The notes under the pieces were generated by a model that saw only the letters and a program-made list of their open reading frames with translations, was not told the origin of the DNA and made no database searches. Both the position numbers and the translations under genes were made by a program. Shown piece by piece: positions 15,601 through 26,529 of a stretch of DNA of 64,000 nucleotides. Source of the DNA: Eutrigla gurnardus (Eukaryota; Chordata; Actinopteri; Perciformes; Triglidae); contig OY741285.1 of assembly GCA_963514095.1 (NCBI GenBank), forward strand, positions 13,001,407 to 13,065,406, written 5' to 3'. Each line of letters begins with the position of its first letter. Positions within the stretch are counted from its first letter, which is position 1.

Positions 15601-17811
15601 GTCCACCACCACGGCCGCCTGGTGCTGAGGACAAAGGAAGTCATGTGACCTGGTCGACCCATCGGTCATCTAATCTGACACACTGCGATCTGATTGGATG
15701 ACACACACACACACCTGTGCCGCGAGGAAGTCTGTGTGTTCTCTGCTGTATTTCTCCTGGAGACGCTTCCTCAACTCGTCTCTACGAGGGAATGCCACTT
15801 CCTGCAGTTTCTATGGAGACAGAACCAGAGAAGGAATATTACTAGTAGCACTACACATTTTACAAAGTTTACACATGCTGAAAACCCAGAACCAGAGATC
15901 TGGGTCTACCTGTAAAGGTCTGGTCTACCTGTAGAGGTCTGGTCGTCTGCCTGTAGAGGTCTGGTCGTCTACCTGTAAAGGTCTGGTCTACCTGTAGAGG
16001 TCTGATCGTCTACCTGTAGAGTTCTGGTCGTCTACCTGTAGAGGTCTGATCGTCTACCTGTAGAGTTCTGGTCGTCTACCTGTAGAGGTCTGGTCGTCTA
16101 CCTGTAGAGGTCTGGTCTACCTGTGGAAGCCTGGTCTACCTGTAGAGGTCTAGTCTACCTGTAGAGGTCTAGTCTACCTATTGAGGTCTGGTCTGCCTGT
16201 AGAGGTCTGGGTCTATCTGTAGAGGTCTGGGTCTACCTGTAAAGGTTTGGTCTACCTGTAGAGGTCTGGTCGTCTACCTGTAGAGTTCTGGTCGTCTACC
16301 TGTAGAGGTTTGGACATCTACCTGTAGAGGTCTGGTCTACCTATCGAGGTCTGGTCTACCTGTAGAGGTCTGGGTCTACCTGTAAAGGTTATGTCTACCT
16401 GTAGAGGTCTGGTCGTCTACCTGTAGAGTTCTGGTCGTCTACCTGTACAGGTCTGGTCGTCTACCTGTAGAGGTCTGGTCTACCTGTAGAGGTCTGGTCG
16501 TCTCCCTATAGAGGTCTGGTTTACCTATTGAGGTCTGGTCTACCTGTAGAGGTCTGGTCGTTGATGTCTGGGGCCCTACCTTAATTAATTCATTATTTAT
16601 GGTTCGCATCACTGGGAACTGCTGTGTCCCTGTGGAGGAGAGAAGGTGTACGCATGTTGTGCACACGCTACATATGGCCAAACATGCCCCCTTAAAAAAG
16701 CATCTGAATAATGTGCTACTGATTTTAAACCAGGTTTTACCTGGTCTGTGGCAGAATTGTATTCTGAAACTCCAAAATAACACCAGGGAAATTTTGCACC
16801 AGACCACGCCTAATTTTTTCGCTGACACGCCCAGCGCAAGTCAATTTCCTATCTTACCGACATGCGTATCTGGTGCAAAGTTCCGCTGTGCGTCGGATGG
16901 AAAATAGCGATGATACTTGCGTTGGTGTTGAAAGTGCAATGCGCTGGGTGCAAGATAGGGCCCCATGTCTACCTGTAGAGGTCTGGGTCCTACCTTCATG
17001 AGGAGCTGCTTCTCAGGTAGTCCACATTGCTGGTAGTCTCTGTGAGCCGGAAGCTTCTCTACAAACAGACTGAACACAAATCTTCTTCAGTAACCATGAC
17101 AACGGCACCAACAGCAAGTGATGACGGCTTTCCATCAGTCTCACGTGATGAACTTGGTGTAGAGGACGTAGGCGTTCTCAAGGCTGCCCTCCTCCAGGTA
17201 GACCGCTGCCATCCGCTCCATCTCCACGCCGGAGCGGAAGTAGCGCCTTGGAGCCACGTCCTCATTGATCTCCACGCTGTTTCCCATCTTCCCCAGCGCT
17301 CGCACTCGCTCTGCTGCCGTCAGCGACACATCTGTGTAGTCCGGTTCTGCCGCTAGCTTCTTCTGCACCACAATCAGAGAGGAAACCAGGACCAGGAGCA
17401 GGTTTAGGTGTAGAGTTTAGAACACCTGTTTTACATCAGACTCTTTGTCTGGTTAGCTTAGCTTAGCATAAAGACAGCTAGCCTGGCTGTGAACGAGAGA
17501 TGAACCTGGTTTATGGTCCAGACTATACGCTGAAGACAAACAGCTGTTCTATTTGTATTGGCTACTTTAAAATGTCAAGAAACATTTTTACTTAACATTG
17601 TTTGGCCTTTTTACCTTAATTAGATAAACAGAACAGACCACATGCAGCACAGGATCATGGGTCAGAATCAGACCTGAGTCAATGCAGTCAGGAATCAGAC
17701 AGGTATACCAGGTGAGACACAAGTCTGCAAGGACTTTTAACTTGAAAGTCCCACATCTTCCTGTTTATCTGTAGCATAGTGTGTGAAATCTCTCTCTCTC
17801 ACTCTCTCACT

Positions 17812-17865
<54 letters not shown>

Positions 17866-17910
17866 CACACTCACACTCACCAGCGTATTTAAGCTGAAGC
17901 CTTGTTCCAT
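11835..17910 (-). CDS. stambpl1: AMSH-like JAMM deubiquitinase STAMBPL1, 450 aa
   Basis: Zinc metalloprotease that cleaves K63-linked ubiquitin on endosomal cargo. Coding exons 5' to 3' are 17881-17910, 17145-17362, 16994-17069, 15715-15810, 15376-15624, 15109-15259, 14850-14974, 14624-14761, 13438-13550, 12420-12519 and 11835-11891. Phases close to 450 codons plus stop. The start is MEQGFSLNTL|KKLAAEPDYTDV. The N-terminal USP8-dimerisation helices contain RYFRSGVEMERMAAVYLEEG. A charged coiled coil follows, with AEDRRRSLLE duplicated. The C-terminal JAMM domain has GWIHTHPTQ, SSVDLHTH and catalytic residues E306, H361, H363 and D374. Each is offset by exactly 14 from human AMSH-LP E292/H347/H349/D360, and human is 14 aa shorter. 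It is convergent with acta2, as in human. The large intron at 15,811-16,993 holds a minisatellite and a transposon. Confidence 0.95.
12588..12670. repeat. (TG)n microsatellite in stambpl1 intron
   Basis: An interrupted TG run next to the penultimate stambpl1 exon. A second (TG)n occurs at 13370-13430, just downstream (in sense direction) of the donor of the exon at 13438-13550. Confidence 0.9.
12821..13370 (+). mobile_element. hAT transposase relic with internal deletion
   Basis: Plus-strand translation gives LDLQPFSVVRDAGFRPLIKT in one frame, then, after a deletion or frameshift, AKAQSLALTTDSWTSRATES and LTVTVRYMSEWETRAA. These are hallmark segments of BED-finger hAT (ZBED-like) transposases. 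AT-rich sequence and a typical hAT tail (ACCGAGGTAGGTATTGAACC) follow near 13,325. It is clearly inactive and lies in a stambpl1 intron, antisense to that gene. Confidence 0.8.
13600..14035. mobile_element. Degraded interspersed repeat (family with copy at 41855-42285)
   Basis: Long stretches match 41,855-42,285, including AGTTGCTCGTACAAGGCCGC, CACAGCAACTTCGCTTGC, AAAAGTTCACCTTTCGTAGT and CATATTTTGACTCGCC. Partial relatives are at about 23,930-23,990 and 46,416-46,610. No ORF is preserved. A non-autonomous DNA element is the best guess. Confidence 0.65.
15902..16563. repeat. 19/22-bp minisatellite in stambpl1 intron
   Basis: About 30 units of TCTACCTGTAGAGGTCTGG (19 bp), with a 22-bp variant that adds CGT. 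One more unit lies at 16,965-16,990, on the far side of the inserted element at 16,570-16,964. Confidence 0.95.
16570..16964. mobile_element. 395-bp MITE with inverted ends and direct repeat ATGTCT
   Basis: The element begins GGGGCCCTACCTT and ends AAGATAGGGCCCC, which are inverted termini with one mismatch. Identical ATGTCT flanks lie on each side (16564-16569 and 16965-16970). It sits inside the minisatellite, 29 bp from the third stambpl1 coding exon. No transposase is encoded. The flanking identity could partly reflect the host repeat. Confidence 0.75.
17805..17880. repeat. (CA)n/(CACT)n microsatellite at the stambpl1 first coding donor
   Basis: On the gene's sense strand the donor of the first coding exon (ACGCTG|GTGAGTGTGAGTG) runs straight into a GTGAGT/GT repeat. 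Several donor-like GTGAGT words follow one another. Confidence 0.85.
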
Positions 17911-18265
17911 GGTGTGTGTGTGTGTGTGTGTGTGTGTGTTGTGTATTACAGGCTCTGATTGGCCCACGGCCGGCTCGTCCATCTGCCACCTCCCATGATG
18001 CTTCACTGCAGGGAACACAAACAAACAGTTTAAAGACAGATTTGGGTGAAATGTTCCTTCAAGAACCATGCCACCAGGTGGCTAAAGTTTACAGTCAGAC
18101 CCAGCTTGTCCTTGGACCCCGGTTACCATGACAAACTGGTACTAACCCAGTGAGTCATCAGCTTAAACAACAGAGGAAAAGAAAAGTGGACCTCCCACTC
18201 CTTCAGCTCTGATTCGTCACCAGCACAGTCTGCTACACTCTGTGGAGGATGTCGCCACGGTAACC

Positions 18266-18299
<34 letters not shown>

Positions 18300-18654
18300 G
18301 GAGAGAGAGAGACCTCCGTGGGATGAAGAGTATCAGTTAGAGAGGTCATCAGCTGCACATTTAGAAAGGTCTCTGACCAGATCAAATTCAGATGCTTCAG
18401 GCCTGAATTCCTCTGCAACTCTTAAATCGTCACAAATAAAACAAAAAGTCGCTGTGATGCTCAAAGTGCCGCCAATCAGACGGTGTCTCTCTGCTCTGGT
18501 GCTTAACATATTCAGATGAGGTCACGTGATCTCCTCCTGCAGCAGGCGCCGCTGCTGCAGGTGCTCGTCTCTCAGGTGTGTCCAGGTGTAACTCAAACAT
18601 CCTGCTCGTCCACATTCACGACAACTTTTGAAACATGGAACACTGAAACCGGTA

Positions 18655-18795
18655 AGTAGAAGAAGAAGAAGGAGAAGGAGAAGGAGCAGAAGAAGAAGAA
18701 GATGAAGAAGAAGAAGAAGAAGAAGAAGAAGGAGGAGGAGGAGAAGAAGAAGGAGAAGGAGAAGGAGAAGGAGAAGAAGGAGAGGAGAAGACAGA
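18655..18795. repeat. (GAA)n/(GGA)n purine tract upstream of stambpl1
   Basis: AGA/AGG triplet repeats on the plus strand, about 750 bp upstream of the stambpl1 ATG. They give a lysine/glutamate-rich ORF that is not a gene. Confidence 0.9.
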
Positions 18796-19479
18796 AATCT
18801 ACGGGAGGACTCGGGATGAATTTACCAGTTTGTTGTCGGGTTCGGGTCCTGCTGTCGGCATCACCACTGGCACGTGTGAAGCTGAGAGGAGCTGAGAGGA
18901 GAGGAGAGGAGGGGAGGGGGGGGCGCGACCCTGGTCACTCCGTTCTCACCTGGACTCGGAATCGGACCCGGAACCGAACACGGACCCAGTTCAAACACTT
19001 AAGGGCCACGAACGGGAGGAATCTGCTGCTAAAATGGCAGAAAGCCCCGGTAGGGATGGTGGAGCTCAGAGATCTTTTCTGTGCAGGGATGACTCACTAC
19101 AGCTTCCGGCTTCACTGCGTGGGTGTTGACTCTGCGCATGCGCTTCACTGCTCCCAAAGAGAGGAATAAATGACAGATGTCTTACTCTGAGGACTGATCC
19201 GGAACCAGAGATCGAGAACCACAGCTGTGGAGGATTAAGTCACAGTTCATTGAATTCATCAGTGAAAAAGTGGCAAACAGGAAATTGAATGAGCAGATCA
19301 TGTTTAGGCTGTCTTCAGCTACAAGCTGGTGGAGGTCCAGGTCCAGGTTTGAGTCACCATAGTAACAACCTGCTCCTAAATGAACAATGATACGGCCTGT
19401 GTCTCCCTCTGCTGGACTACTGGTTCTATTTCATTATTTTATTTGTGGGTATCAAAACATGTCAAAGTTTCAAGTTTCT

Positions 19480-19875
19480 GTCTGCACCTCTCTGAAGGGT
19501 TCTCCGGCTGTAACTGGTTCCCATACCAGACCGTCATGCAGCCCGGCAGCAGGCTCTCCATGGTGCACCTGTAGAAGTTGGTGAGGATGCTGGTGCTCAT
19601 GCCAAACTTCCTCAGACAAGCTGGCCAGTGTTCCGATCTCTGTAGGCGGTCTCGTTGTCATTGGTGACGAGGTCCATGATGGTTGTGATGGAGTTTGAGC
19701 TGTGCCTGGCGGTACAGGGGGCTGAGGACACAGCCCTGCGGCGCCCCCGTGTTGAGGGCAACCGTGGAGGAGATGTGGCTGCCGACTCTCACCACCTGTG
19801 ACCACCTGTCAAATATCCAGACCCAGATGGAGTTCTCCAGACGCTGATCAGTGAGCTTGGAGACCAGCTTGGAGG
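19480..19875 (-). mobile_element. LINE reverse-transcriptase fragment with internal deletion
   Basis: The minus strand encodes LVSKLTDQRLENSIWVWIFD, then STVALNTGAPQGCVLSPLY. The TGxPQGxxLSPLLY block is a signature of non-LTR reverse transcriptases. The following FADD/YxDD region is deleted, and downstream coding resumes in another frame, ending near a GCMTVWYGN-like segment. Inactive relic. Confidence 0.8.
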
Positions 19876-19947
19876 GAATGACGGTATTATTGTGACTTAT
19901 TCACATATGAAACATCAACAATCGGAACACGATAAAAATTAAATCAT

Positions 19948-19954
<7 letters not shown>

Positions 19955-19986
<32 letters not shown>
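19955..19986. repeat. (TA)n microsatellite
   Basis: Nearly pure TA alternation. Confidence 0.95.
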
Positions 19987-19991
<5 letters not shown>

Positions 19992-20128
19992 TTTCATTTA
20001 ATTGTTTCATTTCTAAAATAAATAAATATAAATCAAACACACAACTGTTCTGCTTCACCTTTGAAAACCATTTATTAAAGCTTTTCAATTAAAAACATTT
20101 GGCAGGACAGGAAGTCAGAGAAGGAGGA

Positions 20129-20795
20129 CAGGGGCTGCGGTCAAATCGTCAAAAAATTTGGTCCTAACTCTTATTCCACCTTTTCCTAACGCCTTTTCTT
20201 GACCTTGGGGGCTTCTCCGCTGGAGAAACTACAATAATGGACTACAAAAAGTGCATCATCCACTTCTCCCATGTTGTTGGCTTTATAAACAGCTGGTTCA
20301 CTGACTGGCTTCAGTTCCATCAGCTCCTCCTTCCTGTTTGACCGTTTGCTTTATTTACATTACATTTGTGGTTTTAGTTTAGTTTCTGTCAAACATGTGT
20401 TACATGATTGAAATAAATAAACATAAATACCATTACATTATCACTGTCCACACACATTTATCAACACAATTCCAATTACTATATGTCTGCATGAAAGTAA
20501 TTTTTAAATATTCAAATAGGCATATTGTTTGTTTTCATGAATGACCAAGGTGTGCGGCATTTTAAATGTTGCTCTTGCAAAGAATTGGGGGTCGGCGTAA
20601 TCTCCTCTCGTTTCGTATAGGAAGGTCCGTTGCATCCTATTCTAAAGGAGATCTGAAAGGAAGCATTGGAGCTCCTTTCCTTTGCATTTAGAGAATTTGA
20701 ATGTCTCTTATCATGGCGGCCACTTATTTACTTCTGGGTCATTTCTTCAGTGAGGATCTTTCCTGAACAAAAAAAGACTATTTGACCGCAGCCAG
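20129..20795 (-). mobile_element. Non-autonomous DNA transposon, copy A (relative at 60483-61401)
   Basis: The ends are GGGGCTGCGGTCAAATCGTC and GACTATTTGACCGCAGCC, inverted termini. The interior matches 60,483-61,401 in opposite orientation over most of its length, for example GGCGTAATCTCCT, GGAAGGTCCGTTGCATCCTA and CACTGTCCACACACATTTAT. It contains no ORF. Both flanks are GA-rich AGGACAGGAAGTCAGAGAA sequence. Confidence 0.75.
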
Positions 20796-20799
20796 GAAG

Positions 20800-22600
20800 A
20801 AGGACAAGAAGGAGGACAGGAAGTCAGAGAAGAAGCAGCACAGGAAGTGAATTCAGTTTAAAAAGCTGGCACTTCAAACTCTAAACAGATTTTGGCACAA
20901 AGACATTGAAACAAAATACCAAAGTTAAATAATATTCAACCTGAATACAGAACCAGAAGTGAACTCTTATTATGTCCTTAATGTCACTCTTATTGTGAAA
21001 ATCCTCCCTCACAATTAAGAAGAAGCTCAGTGAATCTGCTGAAAGAGGAACTCAAATCAGAGGTCACATGATCACAGAATTTGAATAAATAAGGAACATG
21101 AAACTAAATTGTGTCAAAATTAAAACTATTTCAGCAGATTAACGAGTCCAGGACCAGGACTTCCTCCTGAGGCTCTGCTGTTTGACTTTTCTTTAGTTAC
21201 CGGTATGTAAAGAAAATAAGAATGTTTTCTCAACACACATTTAAGTTATTATTAAATAAAAATTATTGGGAAAAATCTGAGTATGAAATCAGACTTCAAT
21301 GTCCAATAAAATAAAAGCAAATCTTACGGCCGTGCTGGAGAAGTACCTTGCTAAGTTAGCTAGCTAGATAGCAAGCCAAGCTAACAGCTGTGTTGGAGAC
21401 GCAAGTTAGCTAGCTAGCTAGCAAGCCTAGCTAACGACCGTGTTGGAGACGTACCTCACTGAAACTAATAAAGATCTTTTAAAGACTCAAATAGCAAACG
21501 TGAATTTCAAACATTATTTGACACTCCGTTCACTCCCGGGCACATTTCTTCTGAAATAAGGTAACAGCGGTGGACACTGGGCTAATTATCTGCAAACAGA
21601 AGCCTTGGTGCTTCAGACTCGACACAACATATTTGATGAAAAAATCCTTTTCATCTAAACATATTAAAGCAGACAGATTCATAAATCTGTTTTTACTGAA
21701 GAGATTAAAATATTAAAGAGTAACTAAACCAGTTTATTCAACTACAACAAAAGTATCTGTGCATTTGTTGCGTTGATGGATTCATGTTTGAATCCTACAT
21801 GTTGTCTTAGAAACACGTCTACCAACTTTGAATTTTTACTGTGAAATATAATTTAGCTGTGGAGTGTGAGGAGCAGCTGTTACACTTCCAGTTAGCCTGT
21901 GAATCACTTACCGGTATTCTAATTGATAATGCTAATTGCTAGCATACACATAGCAGCCTAGCATGTAAACTCAAATTCTCTAACGTTTATAAGAGTTTAT
22001 TGGTGTTTTGTCACTATAAAAGATCTTTAAACCACTGAGCTAACCATAGTCATAACAATAGCTAGCTTGTTATCGATTAGCATAAGCTAATGTAAAAGTC
22101 CATCATGAATGGTGAGTTAAAACCAGTCCAGTTCCATGTTAAAGTAATGTAGTCCCACAGTTCATGTGCTGCTTTTATGTTCTGAAACTGTAGCATGGAG
22201 TTAGCATGCTGGCTAAGTAGCATGCTAACTAGCCAGCCGCTAAATGAGTCAAACAGAACAACTTCACCCTTCCTCCTCTCTCTGGTCCCAGATCAGTAAA
22301 GCTGCAGTAAAAACAACTCTAATTCAGGTTTGATTAAGTTCTGATGGTTTAGTTTCACAGTAAAGACCTGAGACTGAAACGGGACTGGTTCTAGACCAGG
22401 ATCCAATGATGGACATGGCTCTACAGCTGCACGTGTTTACAGGACATGTTTTTTTAGGTTTAGTTACTCTTCAAAACTCTCCGGTCCGTTCACCATCAGG
22501 ACGTGATGAAGGTCACATGAGCCAGTTGTTTACAGAGTTACTGTCCGAGTCCGGCTCTGTGGACCGTGTACATGTACCGCGGCTGCTGCCGAAACGTGAC
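20800..22600. other. Intergenic region between stambpl1 and minpp1
   Basis: Apart from the short tandem repeat at 21,335-21,460 this is AT-rich single-copy-looking DNA without a recognisable gene. It probably includes the minpp1 3' UTR at its right end. Confidence 0.5.
21335..21460. repeat. Two-unit tandem repeat with GCTAGC words
   Basis: The units carry AGTTAGCTAGCTAG, then GCAAGCC and GTGTTGGAGACG, and occur twice in tandem at about 67-73 bp spacing. The wider 21,900-22,250 region is also rich in GCTAGC/TTAGC words. Confidence 0.75.
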
Positions 22601-22621
22601 TGGACTAAATGTCTTCTTCTC

Positions 22622-25600
22622 TCAGAGTTCAGTGTTTGGTCCTCGTCCACTGCTCCTCCCCTCACACTCTTTGTGGAAGTCACAGCCATCCAGCAGGTGG
22701 CGGTACGTGGCCCGGACGTCGCGGTACAGCGGCGCGTCCTCCGTCTCCAGCCCTGGGAATCGAACTGGAGACTCGTTGATGAGCATCTGCAGCCGCGGGC
22801 CTCGCTGGCAGTCGTACAGGACGAAGAGGAGGTTGGCAGCATACGGGACGATGAGACTGGACCGGAAACGTCGACCTGAGGGCCACCACCGGGGAGAAAC
22901 ACACAGGAAGTACGTCACTGGAGGCCAAACAGGAAGTATGTCACTGGAGGCCAAACAGGAAGTACTTAACTGGAGATCACAGAAGTTTAAAATGATAAGA
23001 TTAAATCAGTGTCAGTGGCAACATTTCCTCTTATAACTTTATTATAATCGTCATTAAATATGCTATGAGGCGCCATGATGGGTTCAGTTCTGTTCAAGGA
23101 CACTTGGGAATGAGGAGCTGGAAATCGAACTGCCAACCTTGTGGTTAAAGGACCCACTGTAGCACCGAGACACACTTCTTACCGTGTTGCGTGTGGTAGT
23201 TGGAGGCAGTGGGCGGAGTCTGATCCTTGTAGAGTCCAAGCAGGGAGAGGAGCGGGAGGAGCGTCTCGGCGTGACCCACCAGGATGGAGGCCGGCTCAGG
23301 TGACGTGTCCGTGGACCTGGAGGACGCCAGCAGTCACTGGTTATCAATAAAGTTCATTCAAAACACATTTATCTCAGATAAGATGTAAAATAATTATGGA
23401 ACACAACCATTAGTCATCATTAGTTTAGTTTATATAGATAAAACTACAGGTCGCCTACAGATCCAACAGGAAGTCACTTTCTGTGACTTCCTGCTGGAAA
23501 CCTGACTGCAAGTTTTAGTCCAAGCCGCCTGCTACTGTAACATGATCTGGTCACCTGTCCAGGTTTGTTGCTTTACTAATGTTTGAAACTAAACCTTTGA
23601 CCGACACTGGTTATTGATCGGTGATCACCAAACGGGTTTATGAGCTCGCTGGTGTGACGTTTGATAAATGACACTTCCTGTGATGTCACCGACCTGCGAG
23701 GACGTCCAGCTTTGTCCAGTGTCCTGAAGACATGATGAAACAGGGGACAGCTGGACAGACTGCTGATCGTGTGACCGTGGGAACGTTTCCAGTAATGTTT
23801 CAGGTCCGACTTGTACTCCAAAACCTGCACACATCACACACACACACTAATCAATACCTTTAACACAATCGCTCACACACATCAATACCTTTATCACAAT
23901 CACTCACACTGTCGAGTTATCCAATGTTAAATAACAGGTACGATCGGGGCATATTTTGGACTCTCCTTTCCGTGATTACGGCGCAATCTTTGGTGTAAAA
24001 AAATGAATGCATCACTCAGGAGGGTCTGCTGTGGCAAGCACGAGGCCTAGTGGGAAAGGTCGGTATAACCAGTTCGGTCTGATATTTGGCTTAGTATCAG
24101 ACCAGTTTGAAAATGTTTAAAGGTCCCATATTATGAAAAACACGTTTTCTCTGGTCTCTACACCTATAAACTGGTCCTCCCCGAGTCTGTCAACTCCCAG
24201 AATGAGGAAAACAAGCGACTCCTGCATGGTCTCTGCAGCCCCCCCACTGGTACAACGGTGCTCCTACGGGCTGTTCAGATTCAGATTCAGATTCATTTGC
24301 ATAGGCTAGTCATTTGCATAGGCTGAACTCCTCTGCGCGATGATATCGGGGGGGGGGAGTGCAGCCCGACTTACAGGTCATGGTGCTGGTGCTCCATGAA
24401 TAAATCCCGGTGTGGGTGAAACTGGAGACAATCCTCCCTCTGTCTCAGCGCTCTGGTGCGTCTTCACCGCTGCCTCCGGTCGGAACCCGGGGGTCCAGGT
24501 GTCCGACAGAGCGCCGTGCACGACAGTCCGGGTCTGGTCTCTTGCGTTTCATTTTTAATGACAATGCGCCGGCTACGGTCCGTGTTAGCTTCTATGTGTG
24601 TGCTAACCACTTAACATCAGACTGCTTCAGTAACGAGGGTCAGTACAAAGCTGGCTTTGCCTCGACACTGACCCTCATTAAGGGATCTGTCCCAACCATA
24701 CGGGACCAGCAACTTCACCTGGGTCACATAAGCGAGCCATAGCGATACATCCACGTAAACATTGGCGCATGCTGCCGCTAGCAGAAGCAGCATGGTCTCC
24801 TTCTCTCTCTAAGTAGGCGATGACAGACGGAGCTCATTAGCATTTAAAGGTGCAGAGCAACTTTTAGACAGCTGAAATTCAGGACCATGGATGGGTTTGG
24901 AGAAATGCATATCAAATACAGTGTTGTTGGAGCTCTGACTGTGTGAAATTGATGAAAAACAGTATAATATGGGACCTTTAAACCAGCGAAAGCCTATCAC
25001 TGACACACTAATCAATACCCTGCTGATTGGGAGAGCAGGGAGGTCGTACCTTGGCGGCGTCCTCGTCGAATAGGAAGCACCACGGTGAGTGTACAGACTT
25101 GATGGAGAGTTCGTAGGAGCACAAGAAGAACGCTGCTTCCAGCAGATCTATGGAGACATGGAGGGACAAAATTCATCTGGAGAAACCCAGCAGCTCTGCT
25201 CTGGAGGCACCGACTATGCTTTTATTTTGAAAGGACGAACGTGGGAGGAGGAACTGTGTGGTTCTGACCTGGGGTGAGGCGCTCCTGTGGAAGACCCAGT
25301 CTCTCAGCGACCCTCCTCCTCACGGCCTCCATCTCCTCGCCGTGTTTGAACTTCTCCACCTCCAGCAGCGCTGTGCGGTTCTTCTCCACGCCCTCAACGT
25401 AACCACGGCAACGCTCAAAGAAACGCATCAGCTCGTCGTCCAGCTGGGAGATGAAGTCTCCGTCTGCAGACCAGAGATTTTACTTTACCCGTGTGTCTCT
25501 ACCAGAACCAACCATGCCCCTCTACTAGACCCACCCGTGCCCCCCTACTAGACCCACCCGTACCCCTCTACTAGACCAACCTGTGCCCCTCTACTAGACC

Positions 25601-26524
25601 CACCCGTGCCCCCCTACCAGACCCGCCCGTGCCCCTCTACTAGACCCACCCATCCCCCTCTACCAGACACACCTGTGCCCCCCCAGGTCTCCTTCAGGCC
25701 GTCCTGAAAGGCCTCCAGACTGCTGACGCAGCGGTGCTTGGAGCTGCTCCTCAGACTGATCCTCCTCATGTTCTCCTCTGACAGGAGAGACGGGAATAAG
25801 ACAGACAGACGCCTCGCCAGCTGACGTAGGTCGTCCCTGCCCTTCATCACCAGCTGACCTGAGGAGGAGGAGGTGGGAGAGGTAGTAGGAGGACAAGGAG
25901 GAGGGGAAGGAGGAGGGGGAGGAGGAGGAAGCAGGAGGAAGGAGGAGCAGGAAGGACTATTCACTACAAACACTAAAACAAAGTGAAACAAGTATTTTAT
26001 TAAATACTAATGTCACAGCTGCTTTACGAATATATTATAGTGATACTAAAGTATATATACATATATAATATATATGGCATATGTGTGTGTAATATTTGAA
26101 TACTTAATATCTCACCGTCCATGTCCTCGGTGTACCACATCTCCCATCGCGTCCGGAGGTCCTGCAGCCAGACCCCGGAGGTTCCGGATCCCCCGGAAGA
26201 TCCGGACCCCCCGGACCGGGTCGCTTCTCTCCGGACCAGCTCGCTGAGTTTCTGGATTCTGCGGATATTCTTGACGGTCGGGTACCGGCTGCCGTGCCGG
26301 ATCACCGCGGTGAGGTGGACCGGGGAGCAGCGCTCGGTGGGCGGAGGTCTCAACACGGACCGGTTCACGGAGAAGACGTCCCTCAGCAGGTGCGGGTTCA
26401 CCTCCTCGTACCGGGTCTTGGTACCGAAGTAAGCGGCGATGTGCGGGACGTCTGACACCGCCACAGAGGAGCCGGACTGGCGGGTCAAGATCAGGCTCAG
26501 AGCCACCAGCAGACCGGAGAACAT
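22622..26524 (-). CDS. minpp1: Multiple inositol polyphosphate phosphatase 1, 468 aa
   Basis: Histidine acid phosphatase of the ER that removes phosphates from InsP6 and other inositol polyphosphates. Coding exons 5' to 3' are 26116-26524, 25673-25858, 25269-25463, 25050-25147, 23694-23824, 23183-23316 and 22622-22875. Phases close to 468 codons plus stop. The start MFSGLLVALSLILTRQ is a signal peptide. The catalytic motif is RHGSRYP at residues 76-82 (nucleophile H77) and the proton-donor HAE motif is at 355-357 (VGHAETLLPL). AAFFLCSYELSIKSVHSPWC and VLEYKSDLKHYWKR are family-typical. The C-terminus GPNTEL ends in an xxEL retention-like tetrapeptide (human ends SDEL). Introns hold a SINE and an 857-bp TTAA element. 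Confidence 0.95.
23062..23168 (-). mobile_element. tRNA-derived SINE fragment in minpp1 intron
   Basis: On the minus strand the sequence has a near-perfect Pol III B box (GTTCGATTTCC, 23120-23130). It is preceded by CAAGGTTGGCA and followed by the AAGTGTCCTTGAACAGAACT-type body of widespread fish tRNA-SINEs. It ends about 15 bp from a minpp1 exon. Confidence 0.6.
24121..24977. mobile_element. 857-bp MITE with TTAA target duplication, copy 1
   Basis: AGGTCCCATATTATGAAAAA at the left is the inverse of ...TATAATATGGGACCT at the right, flanked by TTAA on each side (24117-24120, 24978-24981). A second member of the family is at 39,529-40,230 in the same orientation. TTAA targeting suggests a piggyBac- or Kolobok-type transposase source. 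The internal reading frames are not conserved genes. Confidence 0.8.
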
Positions 26525-26529
26525 GTCGG

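Noticed and set aside
15902..16563. CRISPR-like regularly spaced repeats
   Set aside because: Units are contiguous 19/22-bp tandem copies without unique spacers, in a vertebrate intron. The same holds for the other minisatellites.
18702..19169. Lys/Glu-rich ORF of 155 codons upstream of stambpl1
   Set aside because: It starts in a GAA/GGA purine tract and shows no recognisable domain afterwards.
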